NCBI RefSeq assembly: GCF_029168945.1
Contig: NC_083604.1
Coordinates: 48,603,686-48,667,685 of the forward strand
From: Cannabis sativa
Taxonomy: Eukaryota; Streptophyta; Magnoliopsida; Rosales; Cannabaceae
Length of the DNA stretch: 64,000 bases
Reading direction: 5' to 3'
A program made the position numbers and the translations under genes. Positions within the stretch are counted from its first letter, which is position 1, and every line of letters begins with the position of its first letter. Below, piece by piece: positions 35,747-46,883 of the stretch. The notes below the pieces were generated by a model that worked only from the letters and a program-made list of their open reading frames with translations, was not told the origin of the DNA and searched no databases.

Positions 35747-36602
35747 AATATTCTATCACAATGTCTCCTTTCTTGACCAAGTGTCTAACAGTGAGATACT
35801 TTATTTTTATATGTTTGGAAGCACTACTAATCTCATTATTCTTTGAAAAGAAAACAACAATATTATTATCAAAATAGATTAGTATATGAGAGGAAATAGA
35901 ATCAACTAGTCGTATCTCTAAAATCAAATTCTTTAACCATAAAGCTTGCAAAGATGCCTCATAACATACGACAAACTCAACATATATAGTAGATGATATG
36001 ATTAAAGTCTATTTAACACTTTATCTAAGAAATAGCAGCACCAATAAAAGTGAAAATATAACCAGAAGTTGACTTTAAATCATCTACATAACCACCAAAA
36101 TCTGAATCTGAATAACCAACAACTTGGAGATTGTCGACATGCTTATACACAAGCATAAAACTCTTTGTTCTTTGCAAATATCTCAAAAACTTTCTTGGCT
36201 GCAACCCAATGATCATGGCCAGGATCAGATAAATATCTTCCAAGAACATCGACCATGAAAACAATATCAGGTCTAGTACAAACCTAAGCATACATCAAAC
36301 TTGCATATGGGATATTCTACATTGCTTCTCTTTTTAAGTTGTTCTTGGGACAATGTTGCTTAGTAAATTTGTCCCTTTCAGAATAGGAACAAAACCAGCT
36401 TTACACAAATCCATGTTGAACCTTTTGAGCACACGAGTAACGTAAGCTTCTTGAGGTAAGCCAAGAACTTTTTGATTCCTGTCACGATGGATCTCAATCC
36501 CCAAAACATAGAATGCCTCTCCAAGATCTTTCATATCAAAATTAGAAGACAGAAAATTTTTTGTCTCATTTAGTAATGACAAATCACTGCTGGCAATGTA
36601 AA
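35747..36602 (-). pseudogene. Copia RT end and RNase H
   Basis: Minus-strand pieces: YVLGIEIHRDRNQKVLGLPQ (RT connection) within 36334-36582, the RNase H start VVGYSDSDFGGYVDD within 36025-36291, and the RNase H end (KTKLMFADPLTK-like) near 35747. Frame changes near 36300 and 36000 and several stops break it. Confidence 0.85.
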
Positions 36603-36604
36603 AT

Positions 36605-37157
36605 ATCGTCTACATAAAGAACAAGAAAAATATGATGACTCCCACTGATCTTCATATAAATACACTAGTCAAACTTGTTCTAGATGAAACCCAACAGTGT
36701 CACAACCTTATCAAACTTCAAGTACCACTGGTGAGATGCTTGCTTGAGAAAATAAATAGATCATTTCAATTTGCAAACTAAATTGTCATTTCTATTTTCC
36801 TCGAAGCCTTTAGGTTGAGACATATAAACTTGCTCACTCAATTCTCCATTCAGAACAATAGTTTCAACAATCATTTGATGCAACTCTAAATCAGAGTGCA
36901 CAACTAAATCCATAATAATTCTGAATGAATCTTCAGTGGAAACAGGTGAGAAAATTTTGAGTGTAATCAATACCTTCTCTTTGAGTAAAGCCTTTAGCCA
37001 CTAAACACGCTTAAACCTTTCAATTTGTCCCTTTTTATCCCTTTTAGCCTTTAAAATCCACTTACAACCTATTGGTTTAAAACCATCAAGTAATAGAACA
37101 AACTCCCATACATTATTTTTGTCCATGAACTTAAACTCATCAGCTATAGCTTTTATC
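36605..37157 (-). pseudogene. Copia reverse transcriptase core
   Basis: The catalytic YVDD is intact at 36605-36616 (minus), but a frameshift separates it from the first catalytic block at 36761-36970. That block reads LHQMIVETIVLNGELSEQVY; the family has an aspartate where Ile follows QM, so the first metal-binding residue is lost. PKGFEEN follows as expected. Confidence 0.85.
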
Positions 37158-37690
37158 TATTTTGAAGAATGTGGACTATTAAGTGCTTCACTAAAAGTGA
37201 CAAGATCCACAAAATGATCAGTATCATATTCTCCTTCTCCAAGGTAAATAAAATTATCATCACACGTTATTGACATCTTTTGTCTTTGAGATCTCCATAT
37301 AGAAGGTACTTTTGGAATAACCTCTATTTGTTGACCATCATTTTGAATGGAATATTCCACAATTAGATTTCTCTGACCCTCATCAACAACAAAACCTTCT
37401 TCAATAATAGGTTCCTCATCAATAATAGGCCCCTCGTCATCTTAGATATTAGGAGCAATATATTCATCAGTAATGGGAGTATTATCAACTAGAGTAAGAA
37501 TAAGACTGCTATTATTATCATCTCTTGAAAAAGACATAGGAATAAAAATTCCTTTAGATGACTCCCCCGTTTCAAGAGATGTTGAAGGAATATTTTGAGC
37601 AACATCAAATTCTAAAAATTTAGCAGTCTGCGATTCAACAATTCGCGTAGCACGAGTAGGACAGTAAAAGCGATAGCCTTTTGATCGCAT
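37157..37690 (-). pseudogene. Copia integrase C-terminal region and spacer
   Basis: Two minus-strand frames (37442-37690 and 37157-37360). The first starts SKGYRFYCPTRATRIVES, a well-kept block of this copia group after the integrase core. The second is an acidic spacer leading to the reverse transcriptase. A stop separates them. Confidence 0.8.
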
Positions 37691-37930
37691 TGGATAACCA
37701 ATGAAATAACAACAAACTGTAGTCGGATTTAATGTTTCAAATTAGGAACATAAATCCTTACTTCAGCTGGACAACCCCATACACGAAGATGATTCAGATT
37801 AGGCTTTCGCCCAGTCCACAACTCAAAAAAAAGGTTTTGGGAACAGATTTATTGGGAACACGATTTAAAATATAAGTTGCAGTCATAAGTGCTTCACCCT
37901 ATAAAAACTCTGGAAGATTTGATCTACTCA

Positions 37931-38556
37931 TTAAGCATCTAACATATCCATGGGAGTGCGATCTCTCCTTTCAGCAACGCCATTGTACTCAGGTGAACCC
38001 GACATAGTGTATTGAACAACTATACCATTTTCTTGTAAGTACTCTGCAAAAGGCCCCATGTGTTGTCCAGATTCTGTATAACGACCATAATATTCTCCTC
38101 CACGATCAGAATGAACAACTTTGATGACTCTTCCTAATTGTTTCTCAACCTCATTTCGAAAAATTTTGAATTTATCAAAGACGTCAGATTTTTCTTTAAT
38201 TAAATAGGTGAATCCATAACGAGAAAAACCATTGATAAAAGTGATAAATACTTGTTTCTGCACAACGTGGTGGAATAAGGTCCACTAATGTCAGTGTGGA
38301 TAATCTCTTATAAAGAGTGACTATAGATAGCACTCTGCTTTCTTATTTTAGTCAATTTTTCACAAGTACAATCAGCACAAGTATTCCAACCAGAAACATC
38401 AACAGGAGGAAGAATTTTAGCTAGAAGGAATCGATCAATTCTTTCTTTAGAAATATGACCCGATCTATCGTGCCATAATAATAAGGATGTTATCTTAATA
38501 TAAGATTTCTTACCCACAATATTCGTAACATTGAAAAAGGAAGCTAAGGAAGTCAA
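37931..38556 (-). pseudogene. Copia gag-pre-integrase and integrase core
   Basis: 38308-38556 (minus) is the zinc-binding start: LLLWHDRSGHISKERID and TCADCTCEK, with the H-H-C-C residues. 37931-38263 has FSRYGFTYLIKEKSD, then VHSDRGGEYYGRYTESG and NGVAERRDRT, the aspartate and glutamate blocks of the catalytic triad. The first catalytic Asp region is lost in the break between the two frames (about 38264-38307). Confidence 0.88.
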
Positions 38557-38699
38557 TTATAATTTGAAAAGCATATCAGAGTAAAAACAATTTCCAATTA
38601 TTCGGAGTCAAACATAATGTTAACACTATAATTGGTAAAACGAAAAGAAAATCATTGTTTAACTAAACGCGGAAGCGAAACTGAATTTCTTTAAAATTA

Positions 38700-39425
38700 G
38701 GAATCAAGAAAGTACTGTTCAAAACAATCTGAACACTAAACTGTAATTCAAGAATAAATGTGACAACATAGATAACATCATCTCCAACATAAGTGCCACT
38801 TTAAGCTTTGACTCCCTCTCACTTATCTTCTTGAGATTCCTTAGCCTCTGGTTGTAGTTGTTTCTTTTCATATTTTCTTTATCCTTTGTTGGGCTTGAGT
38901 TGAGAAACATAGTGAGAAGATGTATGAAAAGTTCGATGAATGATGTAAGAGTCAGGAAGAGAAATATTATGATCTTTCAACTTGTACTAAACTTTAGTAA
39001 TTTTGAAAATGAAACCTCTCACTCCTTTGATTTATCATACTGAATAATTGTCATAGCATCCAAAAGATGTCCAACTGCAGTGATTTCACTAGTGTTAAAT
39101 AGTTTTCCACTTCTTTGAAATATTCATTAGCATTTGTGGTGTTTGGCAAACCACCAAAATATGTTCACGAATTAAACGGTTCATAGCAATGAGACTAAGA
39201 TGATTTGAATTTTTCCAATGTGCATGAAGAATTTTTGGGCAACAATTCTGATATTAGAATAAGATCAGCAGATTTTTCTTCTCGAAAACATAAGTCCAAA
39301 TCTATTATGCCTAAAGTAATTTTCACATCTCGTTTCCATGTCTTAAAGTTGGAAGCATTCAAAATTCAGATGAAAACGTTATTGTTGTTCGCAGAAAGGA
39401 GACCGCAAAATTCAAAAAATTAAAA
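38700..39425 (-). pseudogene. Copia gag of the nested element
   Basis: Read on the minus strand near 39200-39420, a frame gives FKTWKRDVKITLG and DLCFREEKSADL, the start of copia gag of this group. Downstream parts are scrambled by stops. No zinc knuckle was found intact. Confidence 0.6.
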
Positions 39426-40908
39426 CTTGAATAAGCAATATGAGCAATGCATTAGAAAATATTGTAGAGTCAACTGGTCATTATAAACTCCCCCTTGGGG
39501 TGAGAATATAACACACACATGATCTACCTTCATGAAGTTAACAACAAAGAAAAAATACATATCATTTAAGAATTTTATTACCTTTGGGCAAATAAATTTC
39601 TTAAAAATATGTATTAATTCAAGCAAAAAATAATAATACATTTATATATCAAAATTATTACCTTTGGGCAAATAATTAAAATATATACATTTAATATTAA
39701 CTCACTTCATGGAATGTGAACTAATATATGTAAATACTACCTTTGGGCAAGTAATTACACATATAGTCAACCAAAAGATATAATATTTTCTTCAACAAGT
39801 GAAATTTGGTGATAAAACAATCATTGAAAATGAATAATTTTCAACTAAATTTCCAAAAGAGATATATAATTGCTTTTATTATATTGATAATCAAAAAATA
39901 AAGTGTCCACCATAACACATTATTTTTGTATCAAACAATCAAGTTTTATAACTTTAGAACAACAAATAATTAAAAGATGTGAATATAAGAAAATTGGTGG
40001 AGACTACATAGTCAAGATAAATTAAACAAGAGAGTGACTATGTCATATGGAACGAGAAGAAACCCAAAAAATTTCTATGATTCACAAATTTCGAAAAATC
40101 ATCAAAAAAAATATTTTTAATAATTTTTTAACTACATAATTATTATTAAAATAATAATAATTATTAAACGGAGTCAAAAAATTATTTAAAAATCATAGAA
40201 AAATCAAAAATTAAATTCTAAGCATGCTAGAAAAAAGAAACGTCGAAAAATGACGTCGGACGGCAGCGCACGCGCCGCTGCTGAGAGTGGGCTTCGCTGG
40301 CAGTAGGTTGTCTTCAACCTTGAACCGGATCTCCAGTGGGTCGCACGACCCGGTTCGGCCCCAGGCGGGTCTGGACGAATTTCGGCCAAAAAACACCACG
40401 AAAACTTGCGATTTTCGATGGGTTTTGTTCGGGACACGATTTCTCATCAATCTATGGTATTAATTTTGGGTATTAAAGATTAAATCTCTAGATTTCATGG
40501 CAAAACCAATCCGAAAATAAAGAACTTAAAAAAAATTGATTGTGCTATCAATTCTCGATTGAAACACGAAATAAATTGTGTAAGAACATTGATAAACAAT
40601 TGATAATGAGATATCTATAATCAATTTTAGATCAAAAATAATAATATCAAAACACACAAATTATAATTTCATATTATAATTATATAAACCCTAAAATTTT
40701 AAACTTAAAATTCTCATAATATACATAATGATTTCATGCATATAATATATCAATTAAAAGAGAATTTAACGATCAATAAAACTCCTAAAGTTTTAAGATT
40801 TATAAACAAAAAATTGAACATAAAATAATAACGAAATTGATATGTAATTTTGGATAATTAACATATAAAAATTAATTATACTAATTATAGGTTCTAAATC
40901 ATATACAA
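39426..40908 (-). other. 5' leader of the nested copia element
   Basis: Long leader between the priming site and gag. It is A/T-rich except for a GC-rich island at about 40240-40450. Overlapping frames there are unlikely to be genes, as they have no known domain. A CCTTTGGGCAA motif repeats near 39580, 39660 and 39740. Confidence 0.55.
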
Positions 40909-40927
40909 TAGGCAATCTGATACCACA

Positions 40928-41416
40928 TGTTAAAAAAAATTAATATAAACCCTAAGATCAATTTGTATATAACATAGAACACAATAATAAGATATAATAA
41001 TTAGGTATGTGTACCTGATTGATCCATAGCAATTATCTTTGTTTGATCCACAGCAGTTACTCCACTTTGATAGTGCAATACTATCAACTAAGTCTTCCTC
41101 CCTAGATCTCTAAATCAGAAGCAGTTTATTTATCTGATTATCAAAAGGTATACGATTGTGATGAGACAATATGTATTTATAGAGTTAGGGAGGGGACTTA
41201 GCTACAAAACCCTAGTTGGGCTGGGCCTGCTCATCAAAGGCTTCAGTCAACTAGAAAAGTCCACATTCTGCTTCACCTAGACTTTACACACAGATGCTAA
41301 GCCCATTAACAATTGATCACCAACAACATGGGCTAACACAGCAAAGAACTATCCAATCAACCCAAAATTTAATAAAACCAATAAAATTTAATGTAAGCTC
41401 AAATAAAAGTCTAACA
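40928..41416 (-). repeat. 5' LTR of the nested copia element
   Basis: Partner of 34500-34978. The minus-strand priming site TGTGGTATCAGATTGCC lies immediately next to its end, complementary to initiator Met tRNA, as usual for copia. Confidence 0.9.
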
Positions 41417-41831
41417 TATAGTTGTACTCAAGCTTCCAACTATGATCATCAGAGCTATTGTGATTACACCATGGATCTTTCTCTTCACAATTCCACTCAT
41501 ATAATGGATTATAGTCGTACTCAGGCTTCCGACTATAATCATCGTGACTATAGTAAGAGTTGTAGGCTTGTTCTTCCTCTTCGTCATAGGGATGTGCACC
41601 AGATGGTGTATGTTCACAAGGACGTGGTCGATGAGACTCGTACCAAGCCTTCCGCTTTTTGGAACTCTCACTCTTGTAAAAAGAATAGTATTAGAAAGCT
41701 TTCTCCCCATCACTAAATTCTCATTCGATAAAATTACTAGTACCTTCAGTAGCACAAGAATTTGCATTGTTTAATGAAGAAAGATATATTGAATACAAAT
41801 ATTCAAATCGACGATGATTTTCTTCATTCAT
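41417..41831 (-). pseudogene. Gag-like ORF of the gag-only element, N-terminal part
   Basis: From an ATG at 41829-41831 (MNEENHRRFEYLYSIYLSS) the frame continues to the nested copia and resumes at 34499. Stops occur at two sites around YYSF and SNFIE, which the copy at 29827-30263 only partly shares. It carries the same 31-residue YNPLYEW repeats. The copia insertion hit the first repeat unit. Confidence 0.65.
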
Positions 41832-42621
41832 ATTTTTTTTGTAATTAGTATAAAGTTCAACTATGTAATAATTTAAGAGTATATACATGAGATATTCCCA
41901 GGCCAATTGGGAAGGTTGCCAAGGTACCGCTTCGTCCCACACTTTACTAGAACTCCCCGAGGTTGCTAGAAAGTGTAGAGGGTACTCTACCACAAACCTT
42001 TAAAGTCAATCTTTCTTAGACAGAATAATCTCAGTTTTTACCGCTTTCATCATTACACAATCGTTCTCAACACTATTTTTTTTTTAATATTTTATAAACT
42101 AAAATTTATGTAATTTTTTTTAAAAAAAAAAAAAACTAAAAGATAAAAGTCTATAACTAACCTAAAAAAAATAAATAAAATAATAATAATAAAGCAAAGA
42201 AAAATTAACAAACTTATAGCTAAAATAAAACTATGATAAATCAAAATAAAACCATAAAAAAATAAATAACGAAGTAAATTTAATTGACTTTATTTTTTTA
42301 CTAAATAACATAAAATCAAAAATAAAACTATATATATACACTCTAGCAAAATGAAACAATGTTTTTTTTATGTTTTTTTTTACACTAACGAAATGAGGGG
42401 AGAAAAGTAGAATTTTTTTTTTTAAACCTAAATATATTTATAACTATACCATTAAAAATAATTAAGAAAAAGTAAAAAAAAAAATAAATAAATAAGCTAT
42501 ATATACACTATATTAACTAATTTTTTTCTTTTTTCTTCTATGAAATAAACAAACTGAGAGAAACAAATAATAAAAAGAAAAAAAATAAACTACTACACTA
42601 ACCTCTTGTAGCGCAGAAACC
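41832..42621 (-). other. Leader of the gag-only element
   Basis: Between priming site and ORF. Very rich in A and T (long runs of both) with no credible gene. Homologous to 30264-31050. Confidence 0.7.
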
Positions 42622-42641
42622 TCCCCGGCAGCGGCGCCAAA
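42622..42641 (-). promoter_or_regulatory. Primer-binding site, Asp-tRNA type
   Basis: Minus strand reads TTGGCGCCGCTGCCGGGGAG, starting 3 bases inside LTR 1. TGGCGCCG-TGCCGGGG is the priming site used by Athila and Tat gypsy elements, complementary to the Asp tRNA 3' end. Confidence 0.85.
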
Positions 42642-42644
42642 AAT

Positions 42645-44059
42645 TGATGTCGCCCAATTAGTTACACTGCGGTCGCGATAGTAAACGGGCTATATGTCGT
42701 ATCCACAGGGAGGTAAATTACCACTAAAGATTAGAATAAATAGAAAATGATAGAAATGTGAATGAAGTAAAAATAATAAAATGATGAGTTAAAGAGTGTG
42801 ATCAGATAAAGAGTTTGGTAAGGTAGAAATGTAGTTATGCAAATTCTATTCTAATACCGATATTAATTCAAAACACAGTTGTAATTCTACACTATTAATT
42901 ACAACTGGAAGATATATATATTATGAGCACAAATTAAATAATCTTCGATAAATTGAATCCCACCTCTAACTTAACAGCATATCATATTATATATCATAAA
43001 TCGACAAAATACCACTATTGGCAGAATGCAGTAAACAACATAAAATATAATAAATATACCAAAATATTAATAGCCTAACTTACATAAGAAAACCATGACT
43101 GAACTTATATAAAAGATACTATTAAATTTGGAAGAAAAATCAGAAGATGAAGAACAATTTAAAAAAATAAGATATGGAGATGAAGCACAAAAGAATCAAT
43201 ATCAATATTGAGAATAAAAAGTACAAAGCTACACTCTAAGCTCACCAATATTACTATTTTAATACAATCATTTTTGTCACTAAAATAAGTATAAATAAAA
43301 TAATAATAAGAGAGAAAAATAAAATAACAAAGTGTATTTTCTCTACTCTAAAATCTGATGTTGTTTTCATTGTATTTGGCTCCTATTTATAGTGCACACT
43401 TGCTCTCCAAACTGGTAAAATTCGTGTACTATTCAGTGGGGGAAGTGGCTCAAAAAGCTGAGAAAAGTGAAACACTTCTTGTATATTTACCCCAGTTTGG
43501 TTGGAGAGAAAGCATCAGCTGAGACACATGGCAGCTGGAGAGATACTCACGTCAAATGGAGGGGACTGCTTGTTTAAAACGGAGTGGAGAAGTGGGAGAC
43601 ATGCGGTCATCAACTGTTGAAGAGAGAAGAGAAATAGGAGGCTACGTGGCAGCTAAAGATTACTTGCGGAGTGGATGTTTGATTTGTTGACTATCATTTC
43701 ATTTATCTCTTGCTCTTGACATTTAAATTTACCCAATTTACTTTAGCTTTAGTTATTGACGTGGCCCAATACAGATGGTTGCATATTGTGTAGTAATAGG
43801 CCATGACAAAATATATGGATGGTTTGGACTCTTTTGATGAGATGGACAACACTCTTGTAAAATAGTTTTGTTGGGCTTCCTAAACTTTTAAATTGAGCTT
43901 GAGACTCCATTTAAATCTGAAAAATAACATAAATAATTAAATTAAATGAGATATTTCCAATTAAAATATTTTTACAATGAAAACTATGAAAATAATTAAT
44001 TTAATTAATTTTATATCCACAATTAAAGGCTTAAGATATACAACTTTGAGCCTTAATCA
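42645..44059 (-). repeat. LTR 1 of the gag-only element (1,415 bp)
   Basis: Plus strand starts TGATGTCGCCC and ends CCTTAATCA. Minus-strand TATAAATAGG at about 43382-43391. Pairs with 31075-32498. Confidence 0.88.
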
Positions 44060-44064
44060 CCGTG

Positions 44065-44177
44065 CTCTGCCATGAACTGAAATTATTCTTCCCATCAAAA
44101 TGCTCGATTTTAAACTTTGTGGAAGACACCATCTTTGAAATTTTATGTGTTGATCTGAACCTTGGCTTTAATACCAC
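44065..44177 (-). pseudogene. Start of copia gag and priming site of the gag-protease element
   Basis: The minus strand gives MVSSTKFKIEHFDGKNNFSS, the classic start of copia gag, running to SWQS where the nested element enters at 44059. The priming site AGTGGTATTAAAGCC at about 44163-44177 is a variant of the Met-tRNA type. Confidence 0.8.
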
Positions 44178-44178
44178 T

Positions 44179-44646
44179 TTTTGGGAAAAACAATAAACTT
44201 CAAGTGCGACGAAATAACAAAAAAACAAAACAAAGCAATTTACTCAGTTTGGTAAAACTACCAAACTCACAAAGAGAGATATATTTCACTTATCACTTTA
44301 AAATTACATACACTCTCTATCTCAATCTCTCTACCTAAATCCCAATACATTCTTTGCTTCTCACTCACTCTCACCACTTAACAAACTCACACACTTCTCT
44401 TTTTCACAACTTACTATTTTTTTCACACACACACCTCTCACACAAAACACATATTTATAAAGTTACAAAACTTGGGCATCAAGACAACCTGGAGGCCAAG
44501 ACATTCTAAAGCTTCCTTAAGAAGAATTTTCAAAACTTGGCAACCAAGACTTTCCTTTTCACATAATTAATAATTACTCAAAAAGAAATTGTAACTTTAT
44601 AATATAGATAAATAAATAAATAAATAATTTGAGTCAAACTCTAACA
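44179..44646 (-). repeat. 5' LTR of the gag-protease copia element
   Basis: 468 bp, homologous to 27845-28319 with scattered substitutions. Its first plus-strand bases are TTTTGGG, against TGTTGGG in the other. Followed by the target duplication CAAGC. Confidence 0.85.
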
Positions 44647-45190
44647 CAAGCTTCATCACCAATCCAGCAGGTATCTTCATCAAGCCTCAGCGCCATCTTG
44701 CCCAAGTTGTGGGATAAATGTTGGCTGACCTATGGACATGGCTAATTTTGGTGCCTCGGTAGAGAGCAATAAGATGTCCAAAGATGCTGGCAGAATCCGA
44801 TAATGAATTTAAAGCATCAATTATATTCTTACAGTCCATTTCTGTGAAATGGATTGGAAATTCTTCACTGAGGAACCACTTCAGAGAAAGAATAAGAGCC
44901 TTTGCTTCTTGGATTTGGGGTTGTCCAGTGCGAGGGTAGGGGATTCCTAGTGCAGTGATTGTATCCCCGTTGCTGTTGCGAAGGATTCTTGGAAGACCTG
45001 ACTTGTTGTTCGAAAGATAAATTGCTGCATCTGTGGAAAGTTTGGCCAAACCCGGAGGGGGAAGGCTCCAGACTTCAGGAGCCTTTAAGCCAACAGACTG
45101 AGATTCATGGAGGGCCCGATCATTCTCTTTTGCTTGGGAGTAATCAATGAGCATCGATCTTGCCTTGTCCAGGAGGGGGAGATGGCCATC
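44647..45190 (-). pseudogene. LINE (non-LTR retrotransposon) 3' end with RNase H-like domain
   Basis: Minus-strand frame 44687-45154, open up to 45190, reads through the RNase H-like domain of plant LINE ORF2: WSLPPPGLAKLSTDAA with Asp42, QEAKAL with Glu83, and TEMDCKN with Asp107, then ISHVHRSAN. After a frame change near 44700 the next frame continues as NLGKMALRLDEDT, the usual end of such proteins. The last 22 bases of the LINE (27823-27844) lie on the other side of the inserted copia. The upstream part is cut by the LTR fragment at 45191. Confidence 0.8.
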
Positions 45191-46140
45191 TGTAACACCC
45201 TACTAGTTTAGGCGTGTTAACGTTATTTTTAACTTAATTGTTCAGCTCGTTGTTAATCAACGAGTTTATCGAAAATCGTGAATATTTAAAACTTTAATAA
45301 ACTAATTACAAATACTAAAATAACATACTTGGATTAAACTGGGATCCCATTTACAGAAATATTTACCAAAAGTTTTACTGTACATATTACAAAAGTTTAC
45401 CGCCCAGCGACTATACAAAAGTAGCCCAGTTGTCCCAAAGACCGTATGCTCCAGGCCTAACCACCTCGACATGTACAATCTCCATCTGCTCACTCTCACA
45501 GCTGCTCAACCTTGGTCTTGCCCTTACCTACACATGCAAACAATATCTGTGATTCGCCAGACTTAGTAAGAAAAGCATAAACAATAACATAGCATTAACC
45601 TGGATTATAATCAGGCGCTCATAAGCCCAATCATAACCCTAACCCCATGTCCAACACGGTGTTGAGTCAAGAACGATCGTACGACAGTACTACTGACCAT
45701 AATATCAGCCTATACTCGGCACGCCAGTTGTACTCTAGTTGTACCGATGTGATACTGTCAAGTAGTAGCGATGTGATATTATCGAGTAGCACTTAAGCCA
45801 ACACACATTTATCGATATCCAATATAATACTAAACATACTGATATCGCTATGATAATGTAATCTAACAGGCTTAACTAACATGCATGCTAAACATGTAAA
45901 TACATATGCATATCATTATACTAATCTTACCTCGTTTCTGAATTCAGGTGTGCTGGCCAACATGAGTGGAACAGCTGCTCGACAAATTACAGGCCCCTAA
46001 ATCACAATATTCGTAAAACTAGCGAGTGACACACTAAATAACTTTTCGGGAACTTAAACTTGAAACTAAAAGTTTCCCTAAAAAACTAGGGTTCCCAAAA
46101 ATACCCCAACCGGTAAACCGGTTCCCCAACCAGAATTGGT
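45191..46140 (-). repeat. Partial Tekay-like LTR, minus strand
   Basis: Plus strand begins TGTAACACCCTACTAG, so on the minus strand this is an LTR end (...GGGTGTTACA). It is similar to the end of the solo LTR at 9291-11228, including the GTAGGTAAGGGCAAG tract and an AACCGG palindrome at 46108-46123. The LTR start is lost at the junction with copia copy B at 46141. Confidence 0.75.
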
Positions 46141-46865
46141 ATTATGTCTAATTAATAAATATATTAAATGACAATATTATTTAATAATTAATTTTAGTTA
46201 TTAAATAATTAGAATTGGTATTTAAATGGTTGAATTTGAAAATTGGCGTTTTTGAGAAAATCAGATGCAGGAATGATAAAACAGCAAAATTGCATAAGTG
46301 AGGCCCATTATCCAAGGCCCGTGGCCGGCCACACTTATAGGCTTTTATCATTTATTTTTTCATTATTTTAATGCCAAATAATTCTAACTTAAACCTAGGT
46401 GGTTACCTATAAATAGATAGTGATGGCTCTCATTCACACTTAACTTTGTGAACTTCTATCAGATGAAACTGAGCCTCTATCTTTTCTCTATAGGCCGAAC
46501 CTCTTCCATTCTCTTTTCTTCTCTAAATTTTTCGAAATCCTTAAGTGAATGAGTGAGTGCCCACACACATCAAGTGGTATCTCAATCATAGTGTGTAAGA
46601 CTGTGGAAAACCATCCAACAAGAAGGAGAATCAGCATCAAAGGAAGGAGAGAAAGAGATCCAGGTTCAGATATTGATAATGCTCTGCTACAGAAAGGAAT
46701 CAAGGGCTAGATATCTGAACGGAAGGAGTCATTATATTCCGCTGCACCCAATGTAAGGTTTCCTAAACTTTGTATGTGTTTATTTCATTGTTTTAGAATT
46801 CCTATTAGGATGTTAATGAAACATACTTGTTAGTAAATCTAGATCTTAGTAAAATATATCCAGCA

Positions 46866-46883
46866 ACTGGCCTCAGAACCATG
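46866..46883 (+). promoter_or_regulatory. Primer-binding site of copy B
   Basis: ACTGGCCTCAGAACCATG directly follows the LTR. It resembles the usual TGGTATCAGAGCCATGG site for initiator Met tRNA with several changes. Confidence 0.65.

Larger units (their letters stand above)
34500..41416 (-). mobile_element. Full-length Ty1/copia element, decayed coding region
   Basis: Paired LTRs of 479 and 489 bp (34500-34978 and 40928-41416), flanked by TATAG at 34495-34499 and 41417-41421. On the minus strand: initiator-Met priming site (TGGTATCAGA) at 40909-40927, gag, gag-pre-integrase, integrase, reverse transcriptase, RNase H, polypurine tract AAGTGGGAG at about 34982-34990. The domain order is copia. 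All domains can be found, but stops and frameshifts break each. It is the innermost and so youngest insertion of this nest. Confidence 0.92.
29719..44059 (-). mobile_element. Gag-only gypsy-like element with three LTRs
   Basis: CCGTG duplications at 29714-29718 and 44060-44064 bound it, and it lies within copia gag. Minus-strand order: LTR 1 (44059-42645), Asp-tRNA-type priming site, leader, gag-like ORF, non-coding tract, polypurine tract, LTR 2 (32498-31075), a second priming site, leader and gag start, then only the last part of LTR 3 (about 29830-29719). One unit without the nested copia is about 6 kb. No protease, polymerase or integrase is present. The priming site and polypurine tract place it with Athila/Tat gypsy elements; I do not recognise the family. 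Confidence 0.85.
27845..44646 (-). mobile_element. Copia element carrying only gag and protease, with nested insertions
   Basis: LTRs at 27845-28319 and 44179-44646 are homologous, and CAAGC duplications flank the element at 27840-27844 and 44647-44651. On the minus strand: 5' LTR, initiator-Met-type priming site, gag, zinc knuckle, protease, a short C-terminal tail, polypurine tract, 3' LTR. There is no integrase, reverse transcriptase or RNase H, and no room for them: less than 250 bases separate the end of the protease frame from the polypurine tract. The gag gene is split at 29719/44059 by another element. Without nested DNA it is only about 2.5 kb. It must have moved using enzymes from elsewhere. 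Confidence 0.85.

Noticed and set aside
40204..40450. Two overlapping minus-strand frames with Arg/Pro-rich content
   Set aside because: They lie in the leader of the nested copia between priming site and gag; overlapping frames without domain.
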